The notes: generated by a model from the sequence alone, not told the origin. Shown: positions 44,369 through 53,354, numbered from the stretch's first letter. The stretch is 64,000 bases of DNA from Natronocella acetinitrilica (GCF_024170285.1 NZ_JALJXV010000002.1:1-64000); one strand, 5' to 3'. Program-made: numbers and translations.

Positions 44369-45019
44369 TCAGCCCTGCAAACGATCGGGGCGCTCTGCCT
44401 CGGCTTGTTCCAATTCCTGGCTGGTCGTCTTCTCTGCCAGCTCTTCTATGTCAGGCAACTTTTCGCCGCGGGACTCCGCTGCGATGCGTGCCTGAGCATC
44501 CTCTTCCGACATTTCCAGACCCTTTTCACGCAGTCGATCCCGCAGCTTGGTGGCCTCCCGGGCGATGGCGGACTTCAGGTCATGCGGAACGATGTCACCC
44601 ATGGGCGTGAAGTTGGTGTAGTCATCCGCATACTCGGCGCAGAGACAGACCTTGTTGAATTTGGCCGAATGAAACACCCGGGCCAGGGCTTTCATGCGCA
44701 GGGCAGGCGAGATGTTTTTCGCCATGAACATGCTGACGTCGGAATCCTGATCCAGGCTCTCGACCTCGGGCATGTCCTCATCGGTGAGTTCGTCGTAAGG
44801 CTTTCCAGTTCGCGGATCAACCTTGACCTCCGGCTCTTCCGGCCCCGCGACTGCATCTGTATCGACGGACTCCGCCGCAGGCTCCTCCTCAAGCCGCTCA
44901 CCCTTGCCAAGGGCCTGCTTGCGGCGGGACCAGCGACTGAAAAAATCAGGCTCTTCCACGGCGGTTGCCGTCGGCACGGCATCCGCCCGCCACTTGAAGC
45001 CGTCTTTCTCTGTGCTCAC
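44369..45019 (-). CDS. DUF3306 domain protein
   Basis: A 216-residue soluble, acidic protein with the DUF3306 start (FFSRWSRRKQALGKG) and the LKALARVFHS-like core (MKALARVFHSAKFN). The latter part is Glu/Ala-rich. Its start overlaps the DUF3305 stop by 4 bases. DUF3305/DUF3306 pairs are regular partners of this type of formate dehydrogenase, but their function is unknown. The gap to the ferredoxin gene is 162 bases and may carry an internal promoter. Confidence 0.85.
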   Translation of the reverse strand: MSTEKDGFKWRADAVPTATAVEEPDFFSRWSRRKQALGKGERLEEEPAAESVDTDAVAGPEEPEVKVDPRTGKPYDELTDEDMPEVESLDQDSDVSMFMAKNISPALRMKALARVFHSAKFNKVCLCAEYADDYTNFTPMGDIVPHDLKSAIAREATKLRDRLREKGLEMSEEDAQARIAAESRGEKLPDIEELAEKTTSQELEQAEAERPDRLQG

Positions 45020-45582
45020 TTGGTGCCTCCACTCCAGTCATCGTCGGGGCTGAAATCCCCAACCGCGGCGTCGTAGAGCGCTGAACTTCGCTTCTTGCCG
45101 CGTTTCTTTTTCTTTCTCGGAACATAATGCTTGGCGGCGAACTCGGCGAGCCAGACGCCGACCTCAGGCGGCATGGGGACCGTCCTCACCGCTTCGTCCA
45201 CGGACCGCAGATCCGTGGAGTCCATGGCCTGCGCCTCGCCCAGACTCACGGTCACCTCAACTGGCAACAGTTCGTTGTCGTCGGTCCAGCGGACAACCAC
45301 GTAGACCACCGGCGTCTCCTCGGCCAGGTTGAGGAAGTAATCCTCTGCTTCGGAGCGCTCCAGCCGTATCCGCAAGCCGCGCCACATGAAAAGCTCACCG
45401 TCCGGCCCCGAACGCATGAGCACTTTCTCCCGGGTATCGGAACCGAAGCGTTCTCCTACAAGTACGCCGCCAATCTGCCAGCGCCGATGGTCTCCACGGG
45501 CCTCGCCAGCGGGAGCGCCAACCACAACCGCAACCGGCAGCTCCTTGAGCCCGGACCACTCGCTTTGTGATGGCTGCTCCAT
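45016..45582 (-). CDS. DUF3305 domain protein
   Basis: A 188-residue soluble protein. DUF3305 landmarks are VAVVVG near the start, the WQIGGVLVGE segment, the FMWRGLRIRLERSEAEDYFLN stretch and ETPVVYVVVRW. The C-terminus is rich in Lys/Arg (YVPRKKKKRGKKR). The start is ATG 45582 with GGGAGAG upstream; longer starts have no ribosome-binding site. It is the first gene of the minus-strand formate dehydrogenase operon and is divergent from moaA. Confidence 0.85.
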   Translation of the reverse strand: MEQPSQSEWSGLKELPVAVVVGAPAGEARGDHRRWQIGGVLVGERFGSDTREKVLMRSGPDGELFMWRGLRIRLERSEAEDYFLNLAEETPVVYVVVRWTDDNELLPVEVTVSLGEAQAMDSTDLRSVDEAVRTVPMPPEVGVWLAEFAAKHYVPRKKKKRGKKRSSALYDAAVGDFSPDDDWSGGTK

Positions 45583-45985
45583 ACGTGCTCTCCCAGAAAT
45601 GACCCAGACGCAGACCGTCGATTGCGATCCGCTAAGCAAAACACATACCACTCGCTTCCATATAAGCTTGCCACGTTTACGGGCAGGACGTGTAGTACCT
45701 CTGTAGTGGCATGGCACACAATCCGCCCCCACTTGACTTTAGACAAACTCCGGACCAATCGACCCCTGGCCATGAGTCAAAAATAACCAGCAAGGGATAA
45801 ATGGGTACATTATCGACCATGGTGCCATGCACAATTCCTGTGATCCGCACCGTTTTCACCACACGCTACAACGTTCGGCCTACGCCGTGCCCATAGGCAT
45901 GGTTCTTGTATCCACACGCCCAACAGCCGACACTAGTAGGTCGGCATGACCGGATACCACATAACAATTCGCAGGGGCCCTGCAA
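45583..45985. other. divergent promoter region between the fdh and moaA units
   Basis: A 403-bp gap with no convincing gene. It must hold the promoters of the DUF3305-led operon and of moaA. A molybdenum-cofactor riboswitch upstream of moaA is known in other proteobacteria, but I could not recognise its conserved core here. No sigma54 (-24/-12) element was found by eye. Confidence 0.5.
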
Positions 45986-46993
45986 ATGAGCGAGCTGCAA
46001 AACGGAGAAACCAAACTCGTCGATCGATTCGGTCGGCACGTGACCTATGTTCGAATCTCGGTGACGGATCGCTGCGATTTTCGCTGCGTCTATTGCATGA
46101 GCGAGGACATGACGTTTCTCCCCCGCGCGCAGCTCCTGACGCTGGAGGAAATGGCCCAAATGGGCCAGGCATTCACCGAACTCGGGGTCAGAAAGCTCCG
46201 CATCACCGGCGGAGAACCGCTGGTGAGAAATAACGTGATCTGGCTCTTCCAGCAGCTCGGCCAACTCCCCGGCCTCGACGAGTTGACCCTGACCACCAAT
46301 GGCTCGCAGCTAGACCGCCTTGCCCAGCCGCTGCGTGATGCCGGCGTACGGCGCATCAACATCAGCCTCGATAGCCTTGACGCCGAGCGTTTCCGGCGCA
46401 TCACTCGCGTCGGTGACCTCGATAAGGTCATGCGCGGTATCGATGCCGCACTTGAAGCAGGATTCGAGAAGATCAAGATCAACACGGTCGCCATGCACAA
46501 CCGCAACGAGGATGAAATTCTCGACCTTGTCGATTTCGTCCACGCACGCGGAATGGACATCAGCTTCATTGAGGAAATGCCGCTCGGGGAAATCTCCCAC
46601 GACCGGGCCGAATCGTACATGTCCTCTGACGAAGTGAGAGAGCGGATCGAGACCCGCTACCAGCTGACGCCCACCACGGAGACAACCGGTGGGCCGTCGC
46701 GGTACTTCAGGATCCCCGGCTCAAGCAGCAAGGTCGGTTTCATTTCTCCCCATAGCCACAATTTCTGCGAGAGCTGCAACCGGGTACGAGTTACCACCGA
46801 GGGTCAATTACTCCTGTGCCTGGGTCAGGAACACTCGATGGATCTCAAGAAAGTCATGCGCAGTAATCCCGGCGATATGCAGGCCTTGAAGCAGGCTATC
46901 ATCGACTCCATGGCGATCAAGCCCAAGGGTCATGACTTCAACCTGGACGTCAAGCCCGTGCTGTTCCGGCACATGAGCGTGACTGGCGGCTGA
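45986..46993 (+). CDS. moaA: GTP 3',8-cyclase
   Basis: A 335-residue radical-SAM enzyme that starts molybdenum-cofactor synthesis by converting GTP to 3',8-cyclo-GTP. The SAM cluster is CDFRCVYC (Cys30, Cys34, Cys37). GGEPL follows, and the C-terminal second cluster is [10 protein letters not shown] plus the later Cys in LLLCLG. The C-terminus lacks the extreme GlyGly seen in E. coli MoaA, but ends SVTGG, which serves the same role. AGGGG precedes ATG 45986. No moaC, moaD or moaE is in the window. Confidence 0.95.
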   Translation: MSELQNGETKLVDRFGRHVTYVRISVTDRCDFRCVYCMSEDMTFLPRAQLLTLEEMAQMGQAFTELGVRKLRITGGEPLVRNNVIWLFQQLGQLPGLDELTLTTNGSQLDRLAQPLRDAGVRRINISLDSLDAERFRRITRVGDLDKVMRGIDAALEAGFEKIKINTVAMHNRNEDEILDLVDFVHARGMDISFIEEMPLGEISHDRAESYMSSDEVRERIETRYQLTPTTETTGGPSRYFRIPGSSSKVGFISPHSHNFCESCNRVRVTTEGQLLLCLGQEHSMDLKKVMRSNPGDMQALKQAIIDSMAIKPKGHDFNLDVKPVLFRHMSVTGG

Positions 46994-47024
46994 CAGGGGC
47001 CGCGCAGACAGGGAGGCACGACAG

Positions 47025-47987
47025 ATGGATGCGCCTGCCGCGCAACCGCAAACAGGACCAGCAAGCGGCCATTGTGGCGGCACCCGATTGCGGGACGAGG
47101 CTCCGCCGCGCTTCATGAATGTTCGCCAGGTGGCGGATTACCTCCACTTGAACGAAAAAAAAGTCTACGCCCTGGTTGGCGAAGGCAATATCCCGGCAAC
47201 CAAGGTCACCGGGAAGTGGATGTTCCCCCGGGATCTCATCGACCGCTGGTTGATCGAATCCAGTTACGGTGGCGTTCTCACAGACCGGCTGGCACTCGCG
47301 GGCAGTGACGACCCGCTGCTGTACCGGGCGATCATGCAGTTGGCTCGCGACATTCGCGCTCAGGCCCTGGTCAGCTACACACCCACTGGAGCCACCCTCG
47401 GTCTGGGACTGTTGGCCAGACACCGGGCAGACATGTGTGCAATCCACTGGGGTCCGGCACGGGAGAGCCAGCATCGACATGCCGCGCTGCTTAACCAGTA
47501 CCCCCAGCACCATGACTGGGTCCTGGTCAGGGTGTTTCATCGCCAGCAGGGACTGATGGTGCGTCGAGAGCATCTCGCCGAACTGCCGGAGTTGCTGGAA
47601 GCGCCGCTGCGCTGGGCCATGCGGCAAGAAGGGTCGGGCTGCCACCGCTTTCTGCAGGAAGCGCTGGCCAGCCGCCAGGTCGACCTTGTAACCATTCAGG
47701 AACGGGCGACCTGCACCGCCCTCTCGGGACGAGACGCCGCGGCTGCACTCGCCATGGGCCGCGCCGACATCGCACCCGGCAGCCAGGGTATGGCCACCGA
47801 AGCGGGGCTCGCGTTCGTGCCGGTGGGCTGGGAGTCGTTCGACCTTGCTCTGTATCGCGGTGTGTACTTCCGCAAACTGTTCCAGCAGCTTCTGGAGGAA
47901 CTCCGTCAACCACGCTGTCGGGCTCTGGCGGAAGAGTTGGGTGGATACGACTTCAGCGAACTGGGCAGAATGGTCTGGGCCGCCTGA
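47025..47987 (+). CDS. HTH plus periplasmic-binding-like domain regulator
   Basis: A 320-residue predicted regulator. Residues about 30-75 form an excisionase-type winged HTH (MNVRQVADYLHLNEKKVYALV...GKWMFPRDLIDRWL). The rest is a PBP_like domain of the ModA-like fold (ALVSYTPTGATLGLGLL, GRADIAPGSQGMA). Such HTH_17-PBP proteins are typical of molybdate- or tungstate-linked loci. GGGAGG lies eight bases before ATG 47025. Placed between moaA and moeA, it could sense molybdate or a cofactor intermediate and control the fdh/mo genes. The ligand is inferred. Confidence 0.8.
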   Translation: MDAPAAQPQTGPASGHCGGTRLRDEAPPRFMNVRQVADYLHLNEKKVYALVGEGNIPATKVTGKWMFPRDLIDRWLIESSYGGVLTDRLALAGSDDPLLYRAIMQLARDIRAQALVSYTPTGATLGLGLLARHRADMCAIHWGPARESQHRHAALLNQYPQHHDWVLVRVFHRQQGLMVRREHLAELPELLEAPLRWAMRQEGSGCHRFLQEALASRQVDLVTIQERATCTALSGRDAAAALAMGRADIAPGSQGMATEAGLAFVPVGWESFDLALYRGVYFRKLFQQLLEELRQPRCRALAEELGGYDFSELGRMVWAA

Positions 47988-48004
47988 GCGACGGCCCGGA
48001 CGAC

Positions 48005-48118
48005 TCAGGCTTTCAGGTCCAGCGCCTCACGCACGGCCGTCTCGATTTCCCGCTGCGAGGTCACGCCCACCTGCTTAAGGAATTTGCGGATCTGCATGTT
48101 CAGTTCTTCCGGATTCAT
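48005..48118 (-). CDS. DUF6494-like 37-residue protein
   Basis: A tiny gene of 37 codons. The sequence MNPEELNMQIRKFLKQVG followed by TSQREIETAVREAL matches the very short DUF6494 family as I recall it. GAGGAG lies six bases before ATG 48118, which supports translation. The fold is probably two or three helices. It is convergent with the HTH-PBP gene (17 bases apart) and divergent from moeA. Function is unknown. Confidence 0.75.
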   Translation of the reverse strand: MNPEELNMQIRKFLKQVGVTSQREIETAVREALDLKA

Positions 48119-48209
48119 GACTCTCTCCTCACTGTTGATCTGTGGCAACATCCGCCTCCGGCGGTCAAAACGCTGACAATACGACCAACCTTTCAGAAGG
48201 TGCAGTTGC

Positions 48210-49478
48210 ATGAGCACACCACCGCGACAAGACCCGAGCTGCCAGGATGATAACGATCCCTCCTCACTGCGCATCGAACAGGCCTGGGCACGCATTCGCA
48301 CCGACATCGCGCCCATCAAGGGTACGGAGCGGGTCGCTACCCGGGACGCGCTGAGCAGGATTCTGGCCGAGGATATTCACTCCCGCGTCAACGTGCCGAG
48401 CACCACCAATGCTGCCATGGATGGATACGCCATACGCGGCGACGATCTGCAGGCAGACGGCTCGGCGCGCCTCGAACTGCTTGGCAAGGCCCTTGCCGGC
48501 CACCCCTTTAGCGGCCAGGTGACCGCCGGCGGATGTGTGCGCATTACCACCGGGGCGTCCATGCCGGCGGGAGCGGACACCGTCGTGATGCAGGAACGGG
48601 CCACTGTTGACGGCGGCACCGTCATCATCGACGCCGGGCAGGAAGTCGGCCAGAACGTGCGCCAGGCCGGCGAGGATCTTGCCCAGGGTCAGCGCGTGCT
48701 GGCAGCCGGCCAGCGGGTTGATGTGCCGGAACTTGGCATACTCGGGTCCATGGGGCTGGTGGAGGTGTCTGTCCGGCGACGACTGCGCGTGGCCTTCTTT
48801 TCCACCGGCGACGAACTGATTGGCGCTGGCGAGCCCGCCGGCGAAGGAAAGATCTACGATAGCAACCGCTACACTCTGTTTGCCGCGTTGCAGGCCCTTG
48901 GCGTCGAAGCGACAGACATGGGCGTGGTCGAGGACTCTCCGGAGGCACTGGAGCAGGCTTTCACGGAAGCGGCGGGCTTTGCCGACGCCATCATCACCTC
49001 CGGGGGCGTTTCCGTGGGCGAGGCCGACTACATCAAGCAGATTCTCAACAAGCTGGGCAGCGTCAATTTCTGGAAGATCGCCATGCGCCCGGGTCGGCCA
49101 CTGGCATTCGGCCGCCTGCGGGACGCCTGGTTCTTCGGGCTTCCTGGAAATCCGGTCTCGGTGGTCGCCACCTGGTACCAGTTCGTGCAACCGGCCCTGC
49201 GCCACCTTTCCGGGCAGGACATCACCCCACCGCTGCGCTTCCGCGTCCGCACGGCGGACCGGCTACGCAAGCGTCCGGGCCGCACGGAGTTTCAACGCGG
49301 CATCCTCCGTCAGGACGACAGTGGTGAGTTGGTAGTGCACACCACTGGAAGCCAGGGCTCAGGCATTCTCAGTTCCATGAGCGCGGCAAACTGCTTTATC
49401 GTCGTGCCCCACGACAGCGGCCCGGTTGCTGCCGGCGAATACGTGGAAGTGCAGCCTTTTCACGGAGTCATGGGCTAG
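48210..49478 (+). CDS. moeA: molybdopterin molybdotransferase
   Basis: A 422-residue enzyme that inserts molybdate into adenylylated molybdopterin. Features include the TTNAAMDGYA motif, the RITTGASMPAGADTVVMQE segment, the FFSTGDEL domain start, the SGGVSVGEADY molybdate/MPT loop and FGLPGNPVSVV. The C-terminal domain IV is present. The start is ATG 48210. It is divergent from the 37-residue gene. A molybdate-inserting enzyme fits the adjacent formate dehydrogenase. Confidence 0.95.
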   Translation: MSTPPRQDPSCQDDNDPSSLRIEQAWARIRTDIAPIKGTERVATRDALSRILAEDIHSRVNVPSTTNAAMDGYAIRGDDLQADGSARLELLGKALAGHPFSGQVTAGGCVRITTGASMPAGADTVVMQERATVDGGTVIIDAGQEVGQNVRQAGEDLAQGQRVLAAGQRVDVPELGILGSMGLVEVSVRRRLRVAFFSTGDELIGAGEPAGEGKIYDSNRYTLFAALQALGVEATDMGVVEDSPEALEQAFTEAAGFADAIITSGGVSVGEADYIKQILNKLGSVNFWKIAMRPGRPLAFGRLRDAWFFGLPGNPVSVVATWYQFVQPALRHLSGQDITPPLRFRVRTADRLRKRPGRTEFQRGILRQDDSGELVVHTTGSQGSGILSSMSAANCFIVVPHDSGPVAAGEYVEVQPFHGVMG

Positions 49479-49507
49479 GGAGACATTGCGCTCACGCGCC
49501 GCCAGGG

Positions 49508-50953
49508 TCAGCTGGCGGCGCAGAAGCCCTGGTAGTCCACGTAGCCCGGGAAAGCCTTGCCATCACCACAATAGGCACAGTCCGGATCACGATCCATGCG
49601 CAGTTCGGTGAACCCGGCACTGAGCGCATCGTAATAGAGCAAGCGCCCCACCAGTGGCTCGCCCACGCCGAGAATCAGCTTCACCGCCTCGATGGCCTGC
49701 AGTAGCCCGATGATCCCGGGCAGCACACCGAGCACTCCCGCCTCGGCACAGGAGGGTGCCAGCTCCGGCGGTGGCGGCTCGGGATACAGGCATCGATAAC
49801 AGGGGCCGGGCCCCTGCTCCCGCCCGGGCCAGAACACGGTCACCTGGCCTTCGAAACGGAACACGGCACCATGGACATTGGGGATGCCGTGCTTCACGCA
49901 GGCATCGTTGATGAGGTATCGGGTGGGGAAGTTGTCCGCGCCATCGATGACGATGTCATAACCAGCGAACAGTTCGTCAACGTTATCGCTGCTCAGATAG
50001 GTTTCGTGGACCTGCACGGTGACTTCCGGATTGAGGGCATGAATTCCCGCCCTGGCCGACTCCACCTTCGGTGTGCCCACACGATCCTCGGCGTGAATCA
50101 CCTGCCGCTGGAGATTACTCCGATCCACCACATCGTGATCCACCAGACCAATGGTGCCAACGCCAGCGGCGGCCAGATAGAGGGCCACCGGTGAACCAAG
50201 CCCCCCGGCCCCGATGAGTAGTACCTTGGCATCCATGAGCTTGAGCTGCCCCTGCTCGCCCACCTCGGGCATGAGCAGATGCCGGGAGTACCGCTCCCGT
50301 GCGGCCGGGCTCAATGTCCTCGGTATCTCGAACGGCAGACCGTCGTTCTTCCAACGGTTGAATCCGCCCGTCACGGAGTAGACGTTGCGGTAGCCGAGGC
50401 GCTGCAGATCCTCGGCGGCGAATAGCGAGCGGGTGCCGCCGCCACAAAGGGTGAGTACCGGCTGATCGAGATCCGGCACGGCGTCCTCGATGCGCAGCTC
50501 GAGAAAACCCCGCCCCATATGAAGCGCACCCTTGGGGCTGCCGGCAGCGATTTCATCCTGTTCACGGACGTCGATCAACGCGGCCCCGTCCGCCTGCAGG
50601 CGCGCCGCCTCGGCAGGATCGATTTCCCTGATGCTGGCACGCAGGTTCTCCAGCCGCCGACTACTGGCCTGGCCCATGCCGCCGGCCACCGCCGGAATGA
50701 TGGACACCACGTCACCATCATTGACGGCGGCATCCAGGCCGCCGAGGGATGCGATGTTGGCGTTGCCGACGTACACGTTGACGAAACGCCGCAGCTCGCC
50801 TTCCGGGGTGAGGATTCTCTGCCCAAGACCGACGTGACTGTCACGCAATCCGTAGAGTATGTCCCTTACGGTTTCACCTTCTGCTTGCACGGCATCGAGG
50901 CCATCGGCAAAAGGGCGCAACGGCGTTGGAATTCGGACCGTGATCAGTTTCAA
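49508..50953 (-). CDS. MoaD-like / rhodanese / MoeB-ThiF (E1-like) fusion protein
   Basis: A 481-residue three-domain sulfur-transfer protein. Residues 1-92 form a ubiquitin-like MoaD/ThiS domain ending in VAGG (Gly91-Gly92). Residues about 105-212 form a rhodanese with Cys170 in CGGGTRS. Residues about 215-481 form a MoeB/ThiF adenylyltransferase with GAGGLGS (248-254), RSNLQRQ and zinc Cys pairs (CYRC, CAYC). The start TTG overlaps the JAMM stop as TTGA, with GGAGGAGG upstream. The usual order puts rhodanese last, and the MoaD domain is normally a free protein. The diglycine is internal, so it would need cleavage before it could carry sulfur. Confidence 0.88.
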   Translation of the reverse strand: MKLITVRIPTPLRPFADGLDAVQAEGETVRDILYGLRDSHVGLGQRILTPEGELRRFVNVYVGNANIASLGGLDAAVNDGDVVSIIPAVAGGMGQASSRRLENLRASIREIDPAEAARLQADGAALIDVREQDEIAAGSPKGALHMGRGFLELRIEDAVPDLDQPVLTLCGGGTRSLFAAEDLQRLGYRNVYSVTGGFNRWKNDGLPFEIPRTLSPAARERYSRHLLMPEVGEQGQLKLMDAKVLLIGAGGLGSPVALYLAAAGVGTIGLVDHDVVDRSNLQRQVIHAEDRVGTPKVESARAGIHALNPEVTVQVHETYLSSDNVDELFAGYDIVIDGADNFPTRYLINDACVKHGIPNVHGAVFRFEGQVTVFWPGREQGPGPCYRCLYPEPPPPELAPSCAEAGVLGVLPGIIGLLQAIEAVKLILGVGEPLVGRLLYYDALSAGFTELRMDRDPDCAYCGDGKAFPGYVDYQGFCAAS

Positions 50954-51363
50954 GACTCGATAACCTCCTCCACGAAGCCGGCGCCGTTCAGTCGCCACGC
51001 TCGCAGGTCAACCATGCAATCAGCCCGCGTCGCAGCGATCAGGTACGACCAACCGCCCCAGGCCATTTCAAGATCAGTCCGTGAAGGTTCCGCCGTTCCC
51101 TCGGGGTGACTATGCCAGATACCCACCACCTGCTGCCCGGTTGCCTCGGCCCTGCGCTCGGCTGCCAGGTAATCCTCCGGGTCGAGGAGGAATTCGCGCC
51201 GCGGATTATCGGCGCGGTTGGCGCAGGTGGCCACGGCTCGGACCGCGATTGCATCGCCGGTACCGTCACCGAGCAGCACCCCACAACCCTCGTGGGGATA
51301 AGCGGCAACGGCAAGCCCGGCAAGTTCTTCGCGAAGTTCAGGCCGCAGTGTAACGGTACGCAT
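50950..51363 (-). CDS. JAMM/MPN metalloprotease
   Basis: A 137-residue Mov34/MPN/PAD-1 family protein. The zinc motif is complete: Glu25 in HEGCG, then HSHPEGTAEPSRTD with His84, His86, Ser94 and Asp97. It has no signal peptide, so it works in the cytoplasm. Family members cleave after the diglycine of ubiquitin-like sulfur carriers. The stop overlaps the start of the MoaD-rhodanese-E1 gene (TTGA), so the fusion is the probable substrate. ATG 51363 fits the usual family start; ATG 51429 upstream is less likely, since no ribosome-binding site supports either. Confidence 0.88.
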   Translation of the reverse strand: MRTVTLRPELREELAGLAVAAYPHEGCGVLLGDGTGDAIAVRAVATCANRADNPRREFLLDPEDYLAAERRAEATGQQVVGIWHSHPEGTAEPSRTDLEMAWGGWSYLIAATRADCMVDLRAWRLNGAGFVEEVIES

Positions 51364-51462
51364 CCGTGGATTGTAACTGAACAGCAACGGAAAACTCTGC
51401 GTTCCCCTCGTGCAAAACTTCTGGTCCAATAGCCGGTTTTCATGTGCTGGACGAGGACGCCG

Positions 51463-52611
51463 ATGACCGACGCCGCTTCGCCGCCCGGCGGACGGGCAAC
51501 TCGCACCGTGCTACTGGTCGGAACCCAGAAGGGCTTGTTCCGACTCGAGGCGAACAAGGAGCGTACGCATTGGCAGATGCAGGGGCCGCTTATCCCCGGT
51601 TACGAAATTCTGCAGGCCTGGATCGATCCCCGCGATAGCCGCACGGGCTACGCGGCTGTGAATCACGTTATCTGGGGCAGCCACATCTATCGCAGCATTG
51701 ATGCGGGGCTAAACTGGCAGCCGCTGGATGCCCTGCCCAGCCACCCCGCGGGTCGTCATCAAGAAGCGTTGCACGCCATTTGGTGCCTGACACCCGGGCT
51801 GGATTCCGCGCCGGGCACGCTTTACGCCGGCATCGACCCGGCAGGCCTTTTCGTCAGCAACGATGCCGGCGAAAGCTGGTCGTCGATGGACGGGCTCAAC
51901 CTGCATCCCACACGCGATACTTGGGAGCCGGCCAAGGGCGGCTTTTCGCTGCATTCCATCCATCAATGCCCGACGGTGCCAGAGAGGCTCTATGCAGCGA
52001 TCTCCGCCGGCGGCGTCTACCGCAGTGACGATGGCGGCGAGCAGTGGTACCCCATCAACAGGGACGTACGCGCCGAGAACCTGCCCCAGCGCTACGCCGA
52101 GAGTGGCCACAACGTCCATCGCCTGGTGGTGCACCCCAGGGACCCGGATCGACTCTACCGACAGTGCTACAACGGGGTCTATCGCAGCGATGACGGTGGC
52201 CTGCACTGGCAGGAGATCTCCGCGGGGCTACCCAGCGATTTCGGTTATGCGCTCGCTACGGAAGAAGATAATCCCGATAGCGTCTGGGTGGTGCCCATTG
52301 CCAGCAATCATCTTCGCACCACGCCGGATGGCCGGCTGCGGGTCTACCGCTCGCGAAACGGCGGAAATGACTGGACCGCGCTTACTGATGGCCTGCCCCA
52401 GCACCACGCCTACGTAACGGTGCTGCGCGAGAACCTCGCCCTGGACAGCCGCTCGCCCATGAGTGGAGCTTATCTGGGCACATCCAGCGGCCACGTCTTT
52501 GCCAGCCGCGATGGCGGCGACAGCTGGCAGTGCATCGCCGAGTTCCTGCCGCGCATACTGAGCGTCAAGGTCTGCGAGATCGACGAAGCACACGCGGAGG
52601 GCGAGCGATGA
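51463..52611 (+). CDS. BNR-repeat protein (sialidase/glycosyl-hydrolase-like beta-propeller)
   Basis: A 382-residue beta-propeller with several Asp-box/BNR repeats: SIDAGLNWQP, SNDAGESWSS, SDDGGEQWYP, SDDGGLHWQE, SRNGGNDWTA and SRDGGDSWQC. There is no signal peptide, so it is likely to be cytoplasmic. The catalytic residues of true sialidases are not evident, so hydrolase activity is unproven. I recall similar propellers encoded next to MoaD/ThiS genes in other bacteria, and here the gene is divergent from a MoaD-containing module. GAGG lies upstream of ATG 51463. The stop overlaps the yqeC start (ATGA). Confidence 0.85.
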   Translation: MTDAASPPGGRATRTVLLVGTQKGLFRLEANKERTHWQMQGPLIPGYEILQAWIDPRDSRTGYAAVNHVIWGSHIYRSIDAGLNWQPLDALPSHPAGRHQEALHAIWCLTPGLDSAPGTLYAGIDPAGLFVSNDAGESWSSMDGLNLHPTRDTWEPAKGGFSLHSIHQCPTVPERLYAAISAGGVYRSDDGGEQWYPINRDVRAENLPQRYAESGHNVHRLVVHPRDPDRLYRQCYNGVYRSDDGGLHWQEISAGLPSDFGYALATEEDNPDSVWVVPIASNHLRTTPDGRLRVYRSRNGGNDWTALTDGLPQHHAYVTVLRENLALDSRSPMSGAYLGTSSGHVFASRDGGDSWQCIAEFLPRILSVKVCEIDEAHAEGER

Positions 52612-53354
52612 GCTCAAGCCTGCACCAGGCACTATGCGCCGAGCGCGGTATCGTCTGCGCCATTGGCGCCGGCGGCAAGAAGACCACGCTGTTCGCCCTG
52701 CTGGAAGGTGCGACCGAGCGCACCGGCCTGACCGCCAGCGTCTTCACGCCGGACTTCCCGGAAGATATCGACGCCAGCGTGCACGTCGAGGCACCAGAAA
52801 CGCTGCGCCGCCTCCTGCCGACGGACCCGGCAATGCGGATTGCCTACGCACAGCCCACTGACAAGCCCCGCCGCGTCGGCCCCCTCTCTTTCGACGAGAT
52901 CACGGCCCTGCACGCACTGGGCAAGTTCACGCTGACGCTGGTCAAGGCTGATGGCGCCAGGATGCGGCGCATCAAGGCCCCCGGTGAGCACGAGCCCCGG
53001 GTCGTGCCGGGCAGCACGGTACTCGCCATCACCTCGATTCAGTCACTGGGGCGACCGCTGGACGATCGGATCGCCCACCGCCCGGAGCGCATTGCCGAGG
53101 TGACTGGGCAACAGCTCGGTGAACCGATCAGCGGCACTCTGATCGCTCGTCTATATACCCGGCAAGGTGGGCTCGCCAATGGCACCGGCAACTCCACAGT
53201 GATCCCCGTCCTGAACATGGTGGATGATGCAGGTCTGCAGGCCCGGGCCCGGGAAGTCGCGCAAGCCATACTCGCCGAGAGCGAGCGGTATGATCGCGTC
53301 GTGCTGTTGAGCGCCAGGCGAAGCGGCCAACTCGTGGACATCATCCTGAGATAA
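52608..53354 (+). CDS. yqeC: YqeC-like selenium cofactor biosynthesis protein
   Basis: A 248-residue protein with the YqeC nucleotide-binding start IGAGGKKTTLFALL, the VKADGARMRRIKAP motif and the SIQSLGRPLDD region. YqeC proteins occur with selenium-dependent molybdenum hydroxylases and related cofactor genes. No selD, yqeB or hydroxylase is present in this window. The start overlaps the BNR gene stop by 4 bases (ATGA), so the two are coexpressed. The biochemical role is not established. Confidence 0.85.
   Translation: MSSSLHQALCAERGIVCAIGAGGKKTTLFALLEGATERTGLTASVFTPDFPEDIDASVHVEAPETLRRLLPTDPAMRIAYAQPTDKPRRVGPLSFDEITALHALGKFTLTLVKADGARMRRIKAPGEHEPRVVPGSTVLAITSIQSLGRPLDDRIAHRPERIAEVTGQQLGEPISGTLIARLYTRQGGLANGTGNSTVIPVLNMVDDAGLQARAREVAQAILAESERYDRVVLLSARRSGQLVDIILR

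Noticed and set aside
45583-45985. Molybdenum-cofactor riboswitch upstream of moaA
   Set aside because: The location fits, but the conserved core could not be recognised by eye; a covariance-model search would decide.
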